A stretch of 64,000 bases of DNA from Candidatus Bathyarchaeota archaeon. GTDB taxonomy: Archaea > Thermoproteota > Bathyarchaeia > Bathyarchaeales > Bathycorpusculaceae. The notes beneath the pieces were generated by a model. The model did no database searches, was not told where the DNA came from, and was given only the letters and a program-made list of their open reading frames with translations. The translations under genes and the position numbers were made by a program. The stretch covers positions 1 through 64,000 of the forward strand of contig JAOZHV010000059.1 of NCBI GenBank assembly GCA_026014725.1, written 5' to 3'. Of this stretch, positions 34,932-44,148 are shown piece after piece; the stretch's first letter is position 1; each line of letters starts with the position of its first letter.

Positions 34932-34939
34932 TTATAAAT
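34932..34939 (+). promoter_or_regulatory. TATA box of the beta-helix surface protein gene
   Basis: TTATAAAT is 32 bases before ATG 34971, giving a very short leader. It is the best TATA match in the divergent gap with the PAC2 gene. Confidence 0.55.
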
Positions 34940-34970
34940 CCACCAAGAAAGCCACAAGTTAGCGGTGTAA

Positions 34971-36335
34971 ATGGTGCGAAAGCTAGCATATACAATTCTC
35001 ATGATTATTCTTGTCGGGTCGTTCCTGTTTTTAGGCTTTGGACGCGCAAGTACTCCTATCAGCGGAGTAGTTACCTCAAACACGGTTTGGACATGGGAAA
35101 GCAGTCCTTATGTGCTTACAGGCGACCTAACTGTTAACAGCGGGGTAACTTTAACCATAGAACCAGGGGTCATTGTCGATTTTAGCTCATACAAGCTACA
35201 GGTAAACGGAGCCTTAAACGCGCAAGGAACCAGTGCTAACAAGGTACTTTTCTCAAGCAACGGCTATTCAAATCAAAAAATTGAGTTGAGAGGCTCTGGC
35301 AGCATAATCGATAACGTAATCATATCATCAGTACCACTGATAATTAGCGATTCTTCACCTATAATAAGCAACAGTTACATCACAAGCAACTCCGCAGAAC
35401 CCATCACAGTGAACGGTGGCGCTCCAACAATAAGCAACAATGTGATAAAATTCAGCGCCACAGCTGACGGAATCCACGTGAATTCAGGCTCACCAACAAT
35501 CATCGACAATATAATTGCTGGTCAGGGGCACTACTGCGGAATCTACACCCAAGGCACGGCATACATCTCAAACAACAAAATCACCAATTGCTGGACAGGT
35601 ATTCATGCAGTAGGACAAACAAACATACAGCAAAACATCATCATGAATAATGTGAATGATGGAATAAAAAGCGAGAACTCAGCCTCATTCATTGAAAGAA
35701 ACGCCCTTGCCAACAACAAGTGCGGCATAGGCGGGACAGGAACCATCCAATACAACACCATAACAGGCAACGAAGTGGGAATTTGGGGGCCACTCTCTAC
35801 AGCCGTAATCACTAACAACAACATCTACAGCAATTTCAACGCAACATCAGGTATAACCCAGAACGTTCACCTCACAGAAACATACGACATCACAGTTACA
35901 AACAACTGGTGGGGGACGACAGTCGCATCAGCGATTAGTCAAACACTTTGGGATTACAAAAACGACTCAATCAATTTGGGCAACGCAATTTACCAACCAT
36001 ACCTAACCCAACCCAACCCCCAAGCACCTTCAGTTCCAACAGGAATCGCTGTGCCAACATCTCCACCGACGCCACCGCCATACTCGCCAACATCATCACC
36101 CAGCGAAACACCTACATACACACCAACAGAAGAACCAACACAGACACCTTACCAATACACTCCAAACCCTGAACAAACACCCATGATAGTAGGGACCCCA
36201 GACCCAATTATCGGTCAACCGGACACTGATTTGCTGGGCGTAATCGTTATTCTCTCAGCCGTAATAGCTTCGGTTACCATTATCCTGCTGATTAATAGAA
36301 AATTCACAAGAAGCAAAAAAGCTACGGTAAACTAA
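34971..36335 (+). CDS. Secreted right-handed beta-helix protein with C-terminal anchor
   Basis: A 454-residue surface protein: N-terminal signal (KLAYTILMIILVGSFLFL), a beta-helix of short Asn/Ile/Gly-rich turns from about 55 to 315 (repeated ISNN, IIDN, ITNN and so on, as in NosD/pectate-lyase-like folds), a Pro/Thr-rich linker (about 345-400), and a C-terminal membrane helix (LLGVIVILSAVIASVTIILL) with a basic tail. It is likely displayed on the cell surface, glycosylated along the linker. Whether it binds or cuts polysaccharides cannot be told. Confidence 0.8.
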   Translation: MVRKLAYTILMIILVGSFLFLGFGRASTPISGVVTSNTVWTWESSPYVLTGDLTVNSGVTLTIEPGVIVDFSSYKLQVNGALNAQGTSANKVLFSSNGYSNQKIELRGSGSIIDNVIISSVPLIISDSSPIISNSYITSNSAEPITVNGGAPTISNNVIKFSATADGIHVNSGSPTIIDNIIAGQGHYCGIYTQGTAYISNNKITNCWTGIHAVGQTNIQQNIIMNNVNDGIKSENSASFIERNALANNKCGIGGTGTIQYNTITGNEVGIWGPLSTAVITNNNIYSNFNATSGITQNVHLTETYDITVTNNWWGTTVASAISQTLWDYKNDSINLGNAIYQPYLTQPNPQAPSVPTGIAVPTSPPTPPPYSPTSSPSETPTYTPTEEPTQTPYQYTPNPEQTPMIVGTPDPIIGQPDTDLLGVIVILSAVIASVTIILLINRKFTRSKKATVN

Positions 36336-36344
36336 GCCTAAATT

Positions 36345-36353
36345 TTTTATAAG
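36345..36353 (+). promoter_or_regulatory. TATA box of tgtA
   Basis: TTTTTATAA lies 30-38 bases before the TTG start at 36383, consistent with a leaderless or short-leader transcript and with the use of TTG there. Confidence 0.55.
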
Positions 36354-36382
36354 CGAGCAATGCTTCTTGTGTAGGTTTCACC

Positions 36383-38002
36383 TTGAGCTTTGAAATAAAA
36401 GAAAAAGACCTCCTAGGCAGAATCGGCAAACTAAAAACCAAAAGCGGAACAGTGGAAACGCCCCTGCTTTTTCCAGTAATCAACCCCAGCATACAGCCGA
36501 TTCCGCCTAAAAGACTCAAGGAAACATTCGGTTTCCAAGCAATCATAACGAACGCTTACATCCTAAAAAAACGCTACCAAAACAAGCCCATAGATGTAGG
36601 CTTGCATAAATTCCTTGACTTTGACGGGGCAGTGATGACTGATTCAGGAGCCTACCAAATCCTCGTTTACGGCGAAGTAGAAGTTACCCAGAAAGAAATA
36701 GTGGCTTACCAAGAAGGCATCGGCAGCGACATCGCCACTATTCTTGACATCCCAACAGGCTGGAAAGTAACCAAGGAACAGGCAAAAGTTACGGTGGCAG
36801 AAACCCTGAGACGAGCCAAAGCGTTCTTTAAAACTAAAAGTCGAGATGACATTCTTTGGGTTGGACCAGTGCAAGGTGGACGGCATTTGGATTTGGTGGC
36901 GAATTCAGCGGTAGAAATGGGAAAGCTACCTTTTCAAATTCACGCTTTAGGCAGCCCAACTGAAGTCATGGAAAGCTATCGCTATGACGTGTTAGCGGAT
37001 ATGATTTTAACTGCCAAGAAAGGCATACCCATAGAGCGACCGCTGCACTTGTTTGGTGCTGGTCACCCCTCAATGTTCGCTTTAGCTGTGGCGTTGGGCT
37101 GTGACCTCTTTGACTCAGCCGCTTATGCATTATACGCTCGAGAAAACCGTTACATGACGGAAAACGGCACATGGCGAGTGGAAGAACTTGACTATTTTCC
37201 CTGCAGTTGCCCCCAATGCTCCACAGAAACGCCAAGAGGCTTAGAGCACAAAACACCCAAGGAAAGGCAAGTCTTCTTAGCCGAACACAACCTTCACGTA
37301 TGCGTAGCTGAATTAAAGCGTATCAAACAAGCTATCCGAGAAGGCAGACTCTGGGAACACACAGAAATGCGAGTTCACGCTCACCCCGCATTGCTCTCAG
37401 CCCTAAAACGTCTACGCAACCACGAAGACTTCCTTGAAAAAATCAGCCCCACCGTGAAGGGAAGCGGATTCTTCTACTTTGACTCGGTTGGACTTGCAAG
37501 ACCAGAAATCACCCGTTATCGCAAACGCTTAAGCGAACGCTACACGCCTCCTGAAGGCGCAAAAGTGCTTCTGCTTGTGCCGCAGACCAGAAATAAGCCC
37601 TTCCATAAAGCTCCAGAATTCAAAAAAATCAGGCAACTCTTTAGGAACTTGGGCGAACTTGCCACAAAGGTTCACGTTTGCGTTTATGCTGCACCATTTG
37701 GCGTTGTACCATTGGAGCTGGATGAGGTTTATCCGCTTTCTCAGCATGATACCGCGTTGCCTCTCGACTTGGAAACTATCGGTTATGTGGCAGACCAAAC
37801 TGTGGAGTACATCAAGCGCAGTAGCTATCGAAGAGTCGTGTTGCTAAACGATAGAAAACTCTGGGGCGACAGCGTTAAGGAGGCGTGCAGTTCAGCGTGC
37901 AAGACGAAGCTGTTGATGTTTGATAGTGTCGAGGAAAATGTTGAATCGCCCAAAGAACTCTTGACTAATCTGGAGCGTAGCTTGCGTAAGCAACTACCAT
38001 AG
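36383..38002 (+). CDS. tgtA: Archaeosine tRNA-guanine transglycosylase
   Basis: A 539-residue enzyme that exchanges guanine-15 in the tRNA D-loop for preQ0. The catalytic domain (1-350) has MTDSGAYQ, the QGGRHLDL substrate loop, DLFDSAAYALYAR with the nucleophilic Asp and the zinc site CSCPQC. The C-terminal 190 residues (from about KVLLLVPQTRNKPF) form the DUF5591/C1-like domain seen in archaeal TgtA/ArcS; no PUA domain is visible in this protein, so it is a shorter archaeal form. Start TTG, encoded alone. Confidence 0.92.
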   Translation: MSFEIKEKDLLGRIGKLKTKSGTVETPLLFPVINPSIQPIPPKRLKETFGFQAIITNAYILKKRYQNKPIDVGLHKFLDFDGAVMTDSGAYQILVYGEVEVTQKEIVAYQEGIGSDIATILDIPTGWKVTKEQAKVTVAETLRRAKAFFKTKSRDDILWVGPVQGGRHLDLVANSAVEMGKLPFQIHALGSPTEVMESYRYDVLADMILTAKKGIPIERPLHLFGAGHPSMFALAVALGCDLFDSAAYALYARENRYMTENGTWRVEELDYFPCSCPQCSTETPRGLEHKTPKERQVFLAEHNLHVCVAELKRIKQAIREGRLWEHTEMRVHAHPALLSALKRLRNHEDFLEKISPTVKGSGFFYFDSVGLARPEITRYRKRLSERYTPPEGAKVLLLVPQTRNKPFHKAPEFKKIRQLFRNLGELATKVHVCVYAAPFGVVPLELDEVYPLSQHDTALPLDLETIGYVADQTVEYIKRSSYRRVVLLNDRKLWGDSVKEACSSACKTKLLMFDSVEENVESPKELLTNLERSLRKQLP

Positions 38003-38399
38003 ATTTGCCGCTTAGATCTAAAGTTATCGAAAGGAAAAAGAAAAGAATAAATGAGGTTATTAGTGGGGTAAGTTAAAGCCCAGATACTCCTACAGCTTTG
38101 GATTGAATTTGCAATTTATTGGCAGTCATCGCTATTTAGCATTAAAACTTGAGGATCCTAACTAAGAAACAAAAAAAAGGGACTCAAACCGCCTTTATAG
38201 CAGGCAAACAGTCGCCTTTAAAAAGAGGTAGCAAGTAGCCGGCATGACCCTATGGAAAAACGTTCGACTACCCAACATATGTGCAAACTGCTGAGAACTA
38301 AGAACAGTGAACTGATTAAAATCCTCCCGATACTATCCAAAACAAAAGTCTATCTCGTTTAGAAAACAATTAACGCTGAACTCTTCAAGTTATTAAAAA
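38003..38399. other. Intergenic stretch without recognised gene
   Basis: The 397 bases between tgtA and the padR-like gene hold no gene I can support. One 36-codon frame (38252-38362, plus) has a TATA-like TTTAAAAAG about 30 bases upstream, but no homology is recognised. Base composition becomes AT-rich from here to about 40.7 kb. Confidence 0.4.
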
Positions 38400-38819
38400 T
38401 TAACTAATCAATTCGCACAGATATGATTTTAATTCATCAGAATTTATTCTAATATTCTCGAGTGTTTTTTTCCCTTTTACAGTTATTGCGAACATCCGCG
38501 TGGCTCTATTTGGTAACTTCTCAATATAACCTATTTTTTCTAGTCTTTCAAAAACTGGGTAGATAGTTCCAGCACTGATATAAACCAAGTGTTTTTTAAC
38601 CAAAACCTCGGTAATAAATGGCACGCTCGCTACACGTATACTATCAATCTCTTTTAATACGGCAAACTCTAGAAAAGCTTTCAGCAATTTCGATTTTGCA
38701 ACCTGTAATGGAATAATCTTATTTTTAGTTAGGGATTGTGAAGAATCCGAGTTAGAATCTATGACTTTCATGTTCATGCCAGACCACTGGATTACTTTCC
38801 CGCTATCTGTTTGAAGCAC
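38400..38819 (-). CDS. PadR-family transcription regulator
   Basis: A 139-residue protein. The winged helix fits PadR: SKLLKAFLEFAVLKEIDSI, then ISAGTIYPVFERLEKIGYIE (recognition helix with the GTIYP signature) and RMFAITVKGKKTLE (wing). The C-terminal dimerisation helix is short. The N-terminal 35 residues are not part of the fold; the GTG at 38819 or an ATG at 38777 may be the true start. A perfect palindrome overlaps the TATA region upstream, suggesting autoregulation. PadR proteins often control membrane or transporter genes nearby. Confidence 0.75.
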   Translation of the reverse strand: MLQTDSGKVIQWSGMNMKVIDSNSDSSQSLTKNKIIPLQVAKSKLLKAFLEFAVLKEIDSIRVASVPFITEVLVKKHLVYISAGTIYPVFERLEKIGYIEKLPNRATRMFAITVKGKKTLENIRINSDELKSYLCELIS

Positions 38820-38860
38820 GGTCTATTAAGTCATTTATCATAAATAGCGACAAATTAGAT

Positions 38861-38876
38861 TTATAGTTTACTATAA
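38861..38876. promoter_or_regulatory. Palindromic operator candidate of the PadR-like gene
   Basis: TTATAGTTTACTATAA is a perfect inverted repeat (6-bp arms, 4-bp centre) centred 50 bases upstream of the regulator's GTG start and overlapping its TATA-like ACTATAAAT on the minus strand. A dimeric winged-helix repressor bound here would block TBP, so this is a plausible autoregulatory operator. Confidence 0.5.
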
Positions 38877-39117
38877 TTACGCTTTCACATATATACGCCT
38901 TAAAAATAATGAGTATTTTTAAGAAAAATGTTAACTCAAGTTTCCATTGAGAGGAATTTAGACTTTATCCACAACTTTGAAATCATCCGTTGGCACTGAT
39001 CGGTTATGCGCTCTACAATAGCATTACTTAGGTAGTCCTGCACAACAGATTATCGCTAATTAATAGCGCTTCTATGTAATGCAGACGTTTTTTAATAATA
39101 AAGGAAAAAGGAAAAGC

Positions 39118-40063
39118 TCAATCGAACCGGCCGGCATTCCGTTCGAGTTGAGTGTTGCAGCCTGTACAATATCCTCTGTATTGGAATGTGTATCTATAAT
39201 TCATAATACAATAAGTATAGTCCCAAAGATGGTCAGAGCAGTCAAATAGGTGCGACGCTTCGTGCTGGAAAAGATTTTCTACCGGATAGTAAAATGGCCA
39301 ACTGCCGATGGTTACATCCATCACGAAATGGCGTCCCATCTGATTTGCAAGCCCGAGGATTTGACTATTACCACTAGAACCTCCATATTGACCTGACATT
39401 AGCACCATTACGTCACAGCCGACGCCGGTCGGGTCAACTCCATCTATTAGATCCAACAACCCATAATAATCCATATAATCCGGTGAATCCCAATAACAAA
39501 TGTAATTCCATTCTGTTTGAAAATCAATTCCATATGGCACCTCCAAATAATCGTCACCGCCCTCTAGGATATTATCTGCCCAAATGCAACAGTGGAGCCA
39601 CGTAACATGCCAAGGATCAAAGCTTACATAGTAAGCTACTGCTTCTTCATCAAGGATTATTATTGTTTTTACGGGCTGTGGGTCTGAATCCAATTGCATT
39701 TGTTCGCTATTCTTGGATACGACTTGAACTGAAATCTGATTAGGAGTAAAGTATCCAGGGAAACTCGACAATCTAAGTATATCTTCTCTAGTCATCTGTT
39801 CCTTGTTCGCAGCAGGCATTTCCCAAGCATCAGCTATCTGAACGAATGCGTCATTCTCGTCACTAGCACTCTCGAGTGTTGATGCTATTGGAAATAACTC
39901 CTCGAATTTCGGCGCATTGGACACGATTGTTTCTGTTATTTTTTCGATGTTCGGAGTTAGGGTTGATGCTTGGACAAGTGGAAAGATTGCCAGCGTAACA
40001 AAAAAAAAGAGTTATAAGGGCAAGAAATTTTTTGAATTTTAATTTTATTCCCAAAGTTTTCAC
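39118..40063 (-). pseudogene. Secreted metzincin-like metalloprotease with frameshifted signal peptide
   Basis: The main frame (39118-39924, 268 residues) has a zinc-binding motif HEASHLFDCSD (His221, His225, Asp231), where Asp takes the third-ligand place of the metzincin HExxHxxGxxH motif, followed by YCIMNY, a Met-turn-like sequence. The N-terminal signal is in another frame: GTG 40063 opens MKTLGIKLKFKKFLALITL, and a run of nine A (40000-40008, T on the coding strand) shifts the frame. With eight T, the coding continues ALITLFFVTLAIFPLVQAS into the protease, giving about 315 residues. It is AT-rich, alone on its strand; the substrate is unknown. Confidence 0.65.
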
Positions 40064-40373
40064 CTTTTTTACACTTTTTTATGCTTCTGATATATAAAAT
40101 ATTGAGATGAATTCGAAATCCGACTCCTCTCTTGAATCGGTTGTAATCTGTGCGCTTAAATACTCTCTCGACTTAGCGACCAATTTTCCACCGGTTTTCA
40201 AGCAAACCCATGTTTTGTACATGTACTCAAAATTATGGCTAAAAGTATACAAGGGCTAAAGTTGATAATATGCCTAAACATGCTAACCGCTTAGGCAACC
40301 ATTAATCATTAACAATTATTTTGGATATATTAAATAGTAAATTATTTATAGCTAAAATCTCAAATATTGATTT

Positions 40374-40679
40374 ATGCTCAAGGAAGCAAGTGTAATCATA
40401 TTTGTAATTTGTTGTGTGTTCTCAATTATTCCACTGACTTGGATATCGTATCCTAGTCCTATTGGTCTCCTCTTGTCTATTGCTCTACTTTTCACTGTTT
40501 TGTTTTATGCTGTATATGACGTTAAGAAACTGTATTACAATAAGGAATATCACTTAGCTAAGAATTTTATTCTTTTTCTGATTCTTTCAATCACGCTTTC
40601 TTTTATCATACTAATAATGGTATGGCGATACTTTATACCTCCAACCGTACAATTTATTTTTATATCAATAGGGTTTTGA
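40374..40679 (+). CDS. Small three-helix membrane protein
   Basis: A 101-residue protein with hydrophobic segments IIFVICCVFSIIPLTWI, GLLLSIALLFTVLFYAV and FILFLILSITLSFIILIMVW. The start ATG is preceded by AT-rich sequence with TTATTTATAG about 35 bases upstream. No family recognised. It sits at the right edge of the AT-rich stretch with the PadR and metalloprotease genes, so it may be part of the same acquired region. Reality depends on codon pattern only. Confidence 0.45.
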   Translation: MLKEASVIIFVICCVFSIIPLTWISYPSPIGLLLSIALLFTVLFYAVYDVKKLYYNKEYHLAKNFILFLILSITLSFIILIMVWRYFIPPTVQFIFISIGF

Positions 40680-40719
40680 GAAACTATTTCTACTTCAATC
40701 ACCATAACTGTGACATAAC

Positions 40720-41364
40720 TTGCACCAAACTCATGGTTATGGAGATGGAAAAATCGAACCATTAGGCGCCGACTTACATATACATACAGTCTACTCTGCC
40801 GATTCACTTATCCAACCAAAAATGCTCGTTGACATGCTGGTTGCCCACAACTTCATCAAAGTTGCAGCCGTAACAGACCACGACAGTGTACGCGGTTGCC
40901 GACCTACAATGCAGTTAGCATCAGCTTATCCTGACATCTTGGTGATTCCAGGCGTTGAAATCAGCACATTGTACGGTGATGTTGTGGTTTTGGGTACCGA
41001 AGAGTTGCCGCCTAAGCCATGGACACCTGAAGCTGTGGTTGATTTCGCCAAGTCAGTCGGCGGGGTTTCAATTGTTGCTCATCCTTACCGAGAGTATGGC
41101 ATGGGTGATAGAGCCAGAAACTACAAAGTTGACGCCATTGAGGTTCTTAACGGTGGCTCCACCCAAGCGGCGAATCATCAGGCTAAAGAACTTGCCAAAA
41201 GCATGGGCTTGCCCGGCACAGCTGGCAGCGATGCGCATCAAGTTTCCGAGTTGTTTAGTGTCTGCTCAAAAATTGAGGCATCCCTTAATGTTGATGATAT
41301 TTTAAAGGCAATTCGGAAAGGTTCAGTTTCAGCGCAGCCGTCAAAAGGGTCAATACATTTTTAA
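40720..41364 (+). CDS. PHP-domain phosphoesterase, paralogue
   Basis: A 214-residue PHP protein with LGADLHIHTVYSADSL, AVTDHDSV, AHPYREYG and GSDAHQ. It has the same motif order as the protein at 8372 and is of the same TrpH/RNase AM-like type. The only start near is TTG 40720 directly after a stop, so the first 14 residues (HQTHGYGDGKIEP) are uncertain. It is followed by the beta-CASP RNase gene 47 bases downstream; a shared RNA-processing theme is possible. Confidence 0.85.
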   Translation: MHQTHGYGDGKIEPLGADLHIHTVYSADSLIQPKMLVDMLVAHNFIKVAAVTDHDSVRGCRPTMQLASAYPDILVIPGVEISTLYGDVVVLGTEELPPKPWTPEAVVDFAKSVGGVSIVAHPYREYGMGDRARNYKVDAIEVLNGGSTQAANHQAKELAKSMGLPGTAGSDAHQVSELFSVCSKIEASLNVDDILKAIRKGSVSAQPSKGSIHF

Positions 41365-41410
41365 AAGGGCATAGTTAATTTTAAACTGTTAAATGTAAGG
41401 ATTGGTTTAA

Positions 41411-42667
41411 TTGCAAGTTTCGTTTTTAGGCGGAGCAAGAGAAGTTGGCAGAATTGGCATAGCTGTAAAGTCAGCGAAGACCCAAGTGGTGCTTGACTAC
41501 GGCGTAATGCTTGATAATGAACCTGGGTTTCCTATGCATGTGCCGCCTAAAGATGTTGACGCGTTGATTCTGACTCATAGTCACCTTGACCATTCAGGCG
41601 CCATCCCCATCTTCTACATCAACGACAAAAAACCACTCTACACTAACAAGCTCAATCTGGAACTGTCTCAACTTCTTATTCAAGACTTTATTCACCTGTC
41701 AAGTTACTATTTGCCATTCGAATATCTGGAACTAAAAACAATGATGCGCAGCAACAAGCACCTTGACTTTGGCGTCGCAGAAACCCTTGGCGATATGAAG
41801 TTTAAGCTCATGAATGCTGGGCACACTCCAGGAAGCGCTTCAGTCCTCATTGAAGCTGACGGCAAAAAAATCCTCTACACAGGCGACTTCAATATGGAGG
41901 AAAGTAAACTTTTGGCTGGTGCAACCATGGATTATGGCGATTTGGATGCAGTCATCATCGAGAGCACATATGCTGATTCTGACCACACAGAGCGGTTGGA
42001 GCTTGAGCGACAGTTTGTGGAAGCATGCACTGACGTAGTTGAGATGGGTGGAACGGTTTTGGTACCCTCGTTTGGCGTTGGGCGCTCGCAAGAGATGGCA
42101 TGCATTTTAGCAGCACATCACTTTGAATATCCAGTTATTCTAGACGGCATGACGCGTGAAGCAAGTCGCATAATAATGAATTACAAGGAATTTTTGAAAG
42201 ACCCGCGGTTATTCATGAATGCTATGCACTCACTGGATTGGGTTGAAGGCTGGCGCGACCGACGCAAAGCAGCTAAAAATCCGGGCGTGATTATTTCAAC
42301 TGCTGGTATGTTAAAGGGTGGTCCCGCAGCCTTTTATCTCTCAAAACTGGGTAAAAAAGCAACTAACGCGGTCTTTTTGGTTAGTTATCAGATTCCGGGT
42401 ACACCTGGACGTGAATTAATGGAGAAGGGCGTCTGCACAATTGATGGAAAAGTGCGGAAGATTAAGGCGCAGTATCGGCACTTTGATTTCAGTTCCCATT
42501 GTGGTGCCAGTATGTTAAAGGAGGCGTTGCGACGTTTGGGCGGTAAGCCTAAAGTATTTGCTGTTCATGGTGCCGAGGGCAACTGTGAATTGCTTGCGAA
42601 CTGGGCTCATAACGAGTTGGGTTTGGACGCTGTTGCACCCCGAACAGGTGAAACCTACCAAATTTAG
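41411..42667 (+). CDS. Metallo-beta-lactamase/beta-CASP RNase (aCPSF2-like)
   Basis: A 418-residue protein without N-terminal KH domains, as in archaeal aCPSF2. MBL motifs: THSHLDHSG, GHTPGSAS and TGDFN bind two zinc ions; beta-CASP motifs include IIESTYAD, ISTAGML and AVHGAEGN. Relatives cleave RNA endo- or exonucleolytically and act in 3' end formation. TTG at 41411 is the start after a purine-rich leader with a GGA. The next gene, archaemetzincin, begins nine bases after its stop, so the two are co-transcribed. Confidence 0.9.
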   Translation: MQVSFLGGAREVGRIGIAVKSAKTQVVLDYGVMLDNEPGFPMHVPPKDVDALILTHSHLDHSGAIPIFYINDKKPLYTNKLNLELSQLLIQDFIHLSSYYLPFEYLELKTMMRSNKHLDFGVAETLGDMKFKLMNAGHTPGSASVLIEADGKKILYTGDFNMEESKLLAGATMDYGDLDAVIIESTYADSDHTERLELERQFVEACTDVVEMGGTVLVPSFGVGRSQEMACILAAHHFEYPVILDGMTREASRIIMNYKEFLKDPRLFMNAMHSLDWVEGWRDRRKAAKNPGVIISTAGMLKGGPAAFYLSKLGKKATNAVFLVSYQIPGTPGRELMEKGVCTIDGKVRKIKAQYRHFDFSSHCGASMLKEALRRLGGKPKVFAVHGAEGNCELLANWAHNELGLDAVAPRTGETYQI

Positions 42668-42676
42668 GCAAACGCT

Positions 42677-43228
42677 ATGAAAATTGGTATTTTGCGTTTT
42701 GGGCAGGTCGTGCCCGAGGTTTTAAGTGGTGTAGCACAAGGTTTAGTTAGAACTTTTCCTGACACCTCTTGCGAAATTGTTGGGAAAGTTTTGCCTGTAC
42801 CTCAACAAGCGTTTGATACAAAGCGTAATCAATACCGTTCAGGCATGCTTCTCGAATTGACAAGGGCTTTTGCGGCTGGCCAAGCTCAGTTTGACTGTGT
42901 TTTAGGTGTAGTTAATGCAGATATTTTTGTCGCTGGACTGAACTATGTTTTTGGTGAAGCATACACTCCTGGACACGCAGCAGTGATTTCTCTCTGGCGG
43001 TTGCGCCCTGAATTTTATGGCGAACAACCTAATCCGGCGCTATATGTTTTGCGCGCACTTAAGGAGGCAGTACATGAAGTTGGGCATACGTTGGGTTTAC
43101 AGCACTGCACCCGTTCCTTGTGTGTTATGCATTTTTCTAATTCTATTTTTGACACGGATAAAAAGCAAAGCTTCTTTTGTGACCGATGCTATTTGCATGC
43201 ATCAATAGCGATAAATAATGTCGGGTAA
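42677..43228 (+). CDS. amzA: Archaemetzincin
   Basis: A 183-residue zinc protease. The active site is HEVGHTLGLQHC (133-144) with the extended metzincin pattern, and the following Cys motif CVMHFSNS and CDRC belong to the archaemetzincin-specific structural zinc site. It is cytosolic, with no signal. It is nine bases after the beta-CASP gene and five before the presenilin-like protease gene, so the three form one operon. Physiological substrates are unknown. Confidence 0.93.
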   Translation: MKIGILRFGQVVPEVLSGVAQGLVRTFPDTSCEIVGKVLPVPQQAFDTKRNQYRSGMLLELTRAFAAGQAQFDCVLGVVNADIFVAGLNYVFGEAYTPGHAAVISLWRLRPEFYGEQPNPALYVLRALKEAVHEVGHTLGLQHCTRSLCVMHFSNSIFDTDKKQSFFCDRCYLHASIAINNVG

Positions 43229-43233
43229 TCGGT

Positions 43234-44106
43234 GTGACTGAGCAAGTTAAACCTGAGCAGACAGCTAAAGAGCACGATAAATTCAAGTTTGAAATAATCT
43301 ATCTCATGCCCATACTGGCAAGCATGCTCTTTGGATTAGTGTGTGCTTATATTTTGTTGCCTCAGCAGTCATCAGCTATTCCTGTGACGCCGATTCCTGA
43401 GGATACGCCTGGTGCACCTTTAGGTAACGCTATTTACTTCGTTATTCTCATTGCCATTAGTGCGACTGTGTTTTACATTTTGCTTCAGCGTCGTAGTAAA
43501 CGCATTATTAAGGGGTTAATTGTGATGGCAATGTCAGCCGCCTCTTTGCTGCTGTCACTAGTTTACTTATCAGCAATTTTCGCTCACTTCCCAAAAATTG
43601 GTATAAGTTGGGACTACGTGATAATTCCTCTTTCAATCGTAGTTATGGTTCTCTTTAATGTTGCTATCTTCCGCTTTGGCAGCGTGGCACGTAACGTAGC
43701 AGTAGTTGGTTTAGGTGGGGCTCTGGGGGTTTTCTTTGGCTTTTCAGTTCCATTATGGAGTGCCATTTTAATTTTGGCTTTCTTAGCAGTTTACGATGTG
43801 TTTGCGGTCTATAGGGGTCCAGTAGGCAAGATTGCAGAGCATGGGCTTGACCAGCTTCAGGGTTTAAGCTTCGCGTTTAAAGATATTCAGATGGGATTAG
43901 GCGACTTAGTGTTCTACTCGATGCTACTTGGTGCAGTATTTTTCAATTTTTCAGGAATCCTGCCAACCATTTTGGCAATAGTCGGTATACTAATAGGGTC
44001 AATTCTAACCTTTTTCATGCTTGAGAAGAAGGGGATTTTCCCAGGGTTGCCTTTTCCAATTATGCTGGGGTTAGCTTTGGGTTTAATCACTGGCTTCTTG
44101 CTGTAA
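43234..44106 (+). CDS. Presenilin/signal-peptide-peptidase-like aspartic protease
   Basis: A 290-residue intramembrane protease of family A22. Catalytic aspartates are Asp188 in AVYDVFAVY and Asp224 in GLGDLVFY; the PALP-equivalent is PGLPFP near the C-terminus. About nine membrane helices are present, as in archaeal presenilin homologues. It starts with GTG five bases after amzA. The enzyme cuts within membrane helices, including signal peptides after release. Pairing with archaemetzincin suggests coupled membrane and soluble peptide breakdown; this is inferred. Confidence 0.88.
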   Translation: MTEQVKPEQTAKEHDKFKFEIIYLMPILASMLFGLVCAYILLPQQSSAIPVTPIPEDTPGAPLGNAIYFVILIAISATVFYILLQRRSKRIIKGLIVMAMSAASLLLSLVYLSAIFAHFPKIGISWDYVIIPLSIVVMVLFNVAIFRFGSVARNVAVVGLGGALGVFFGFSVPLWSAILILAFLAVYDVFAVYRGPVGKIAEHGLDQLQGLSFAFKDIQMGLGDLVFYSMLLGAVFFNFSGILPTILAIVGILIGSILTFFMLEKKGIFPGLPFPIMLGLALGLITGFLL

Positions 44107-44148
44107 GTTGAAAGTCCTTAATCTACTGTTCAAAATAATAGGAGAGTG

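Noticed and set aside
34799-35083. 94-codon minus-strand frame
   Set aside because: It overlaps the promoter and signal peptide of the surface protein and the start of the PAC2 gene; no motif.
38252-38362. 36-codon frame with a TATA-like box upstream
   Set aside because: Too short, no recognised similarity; only mentioned in the intergenic entry.
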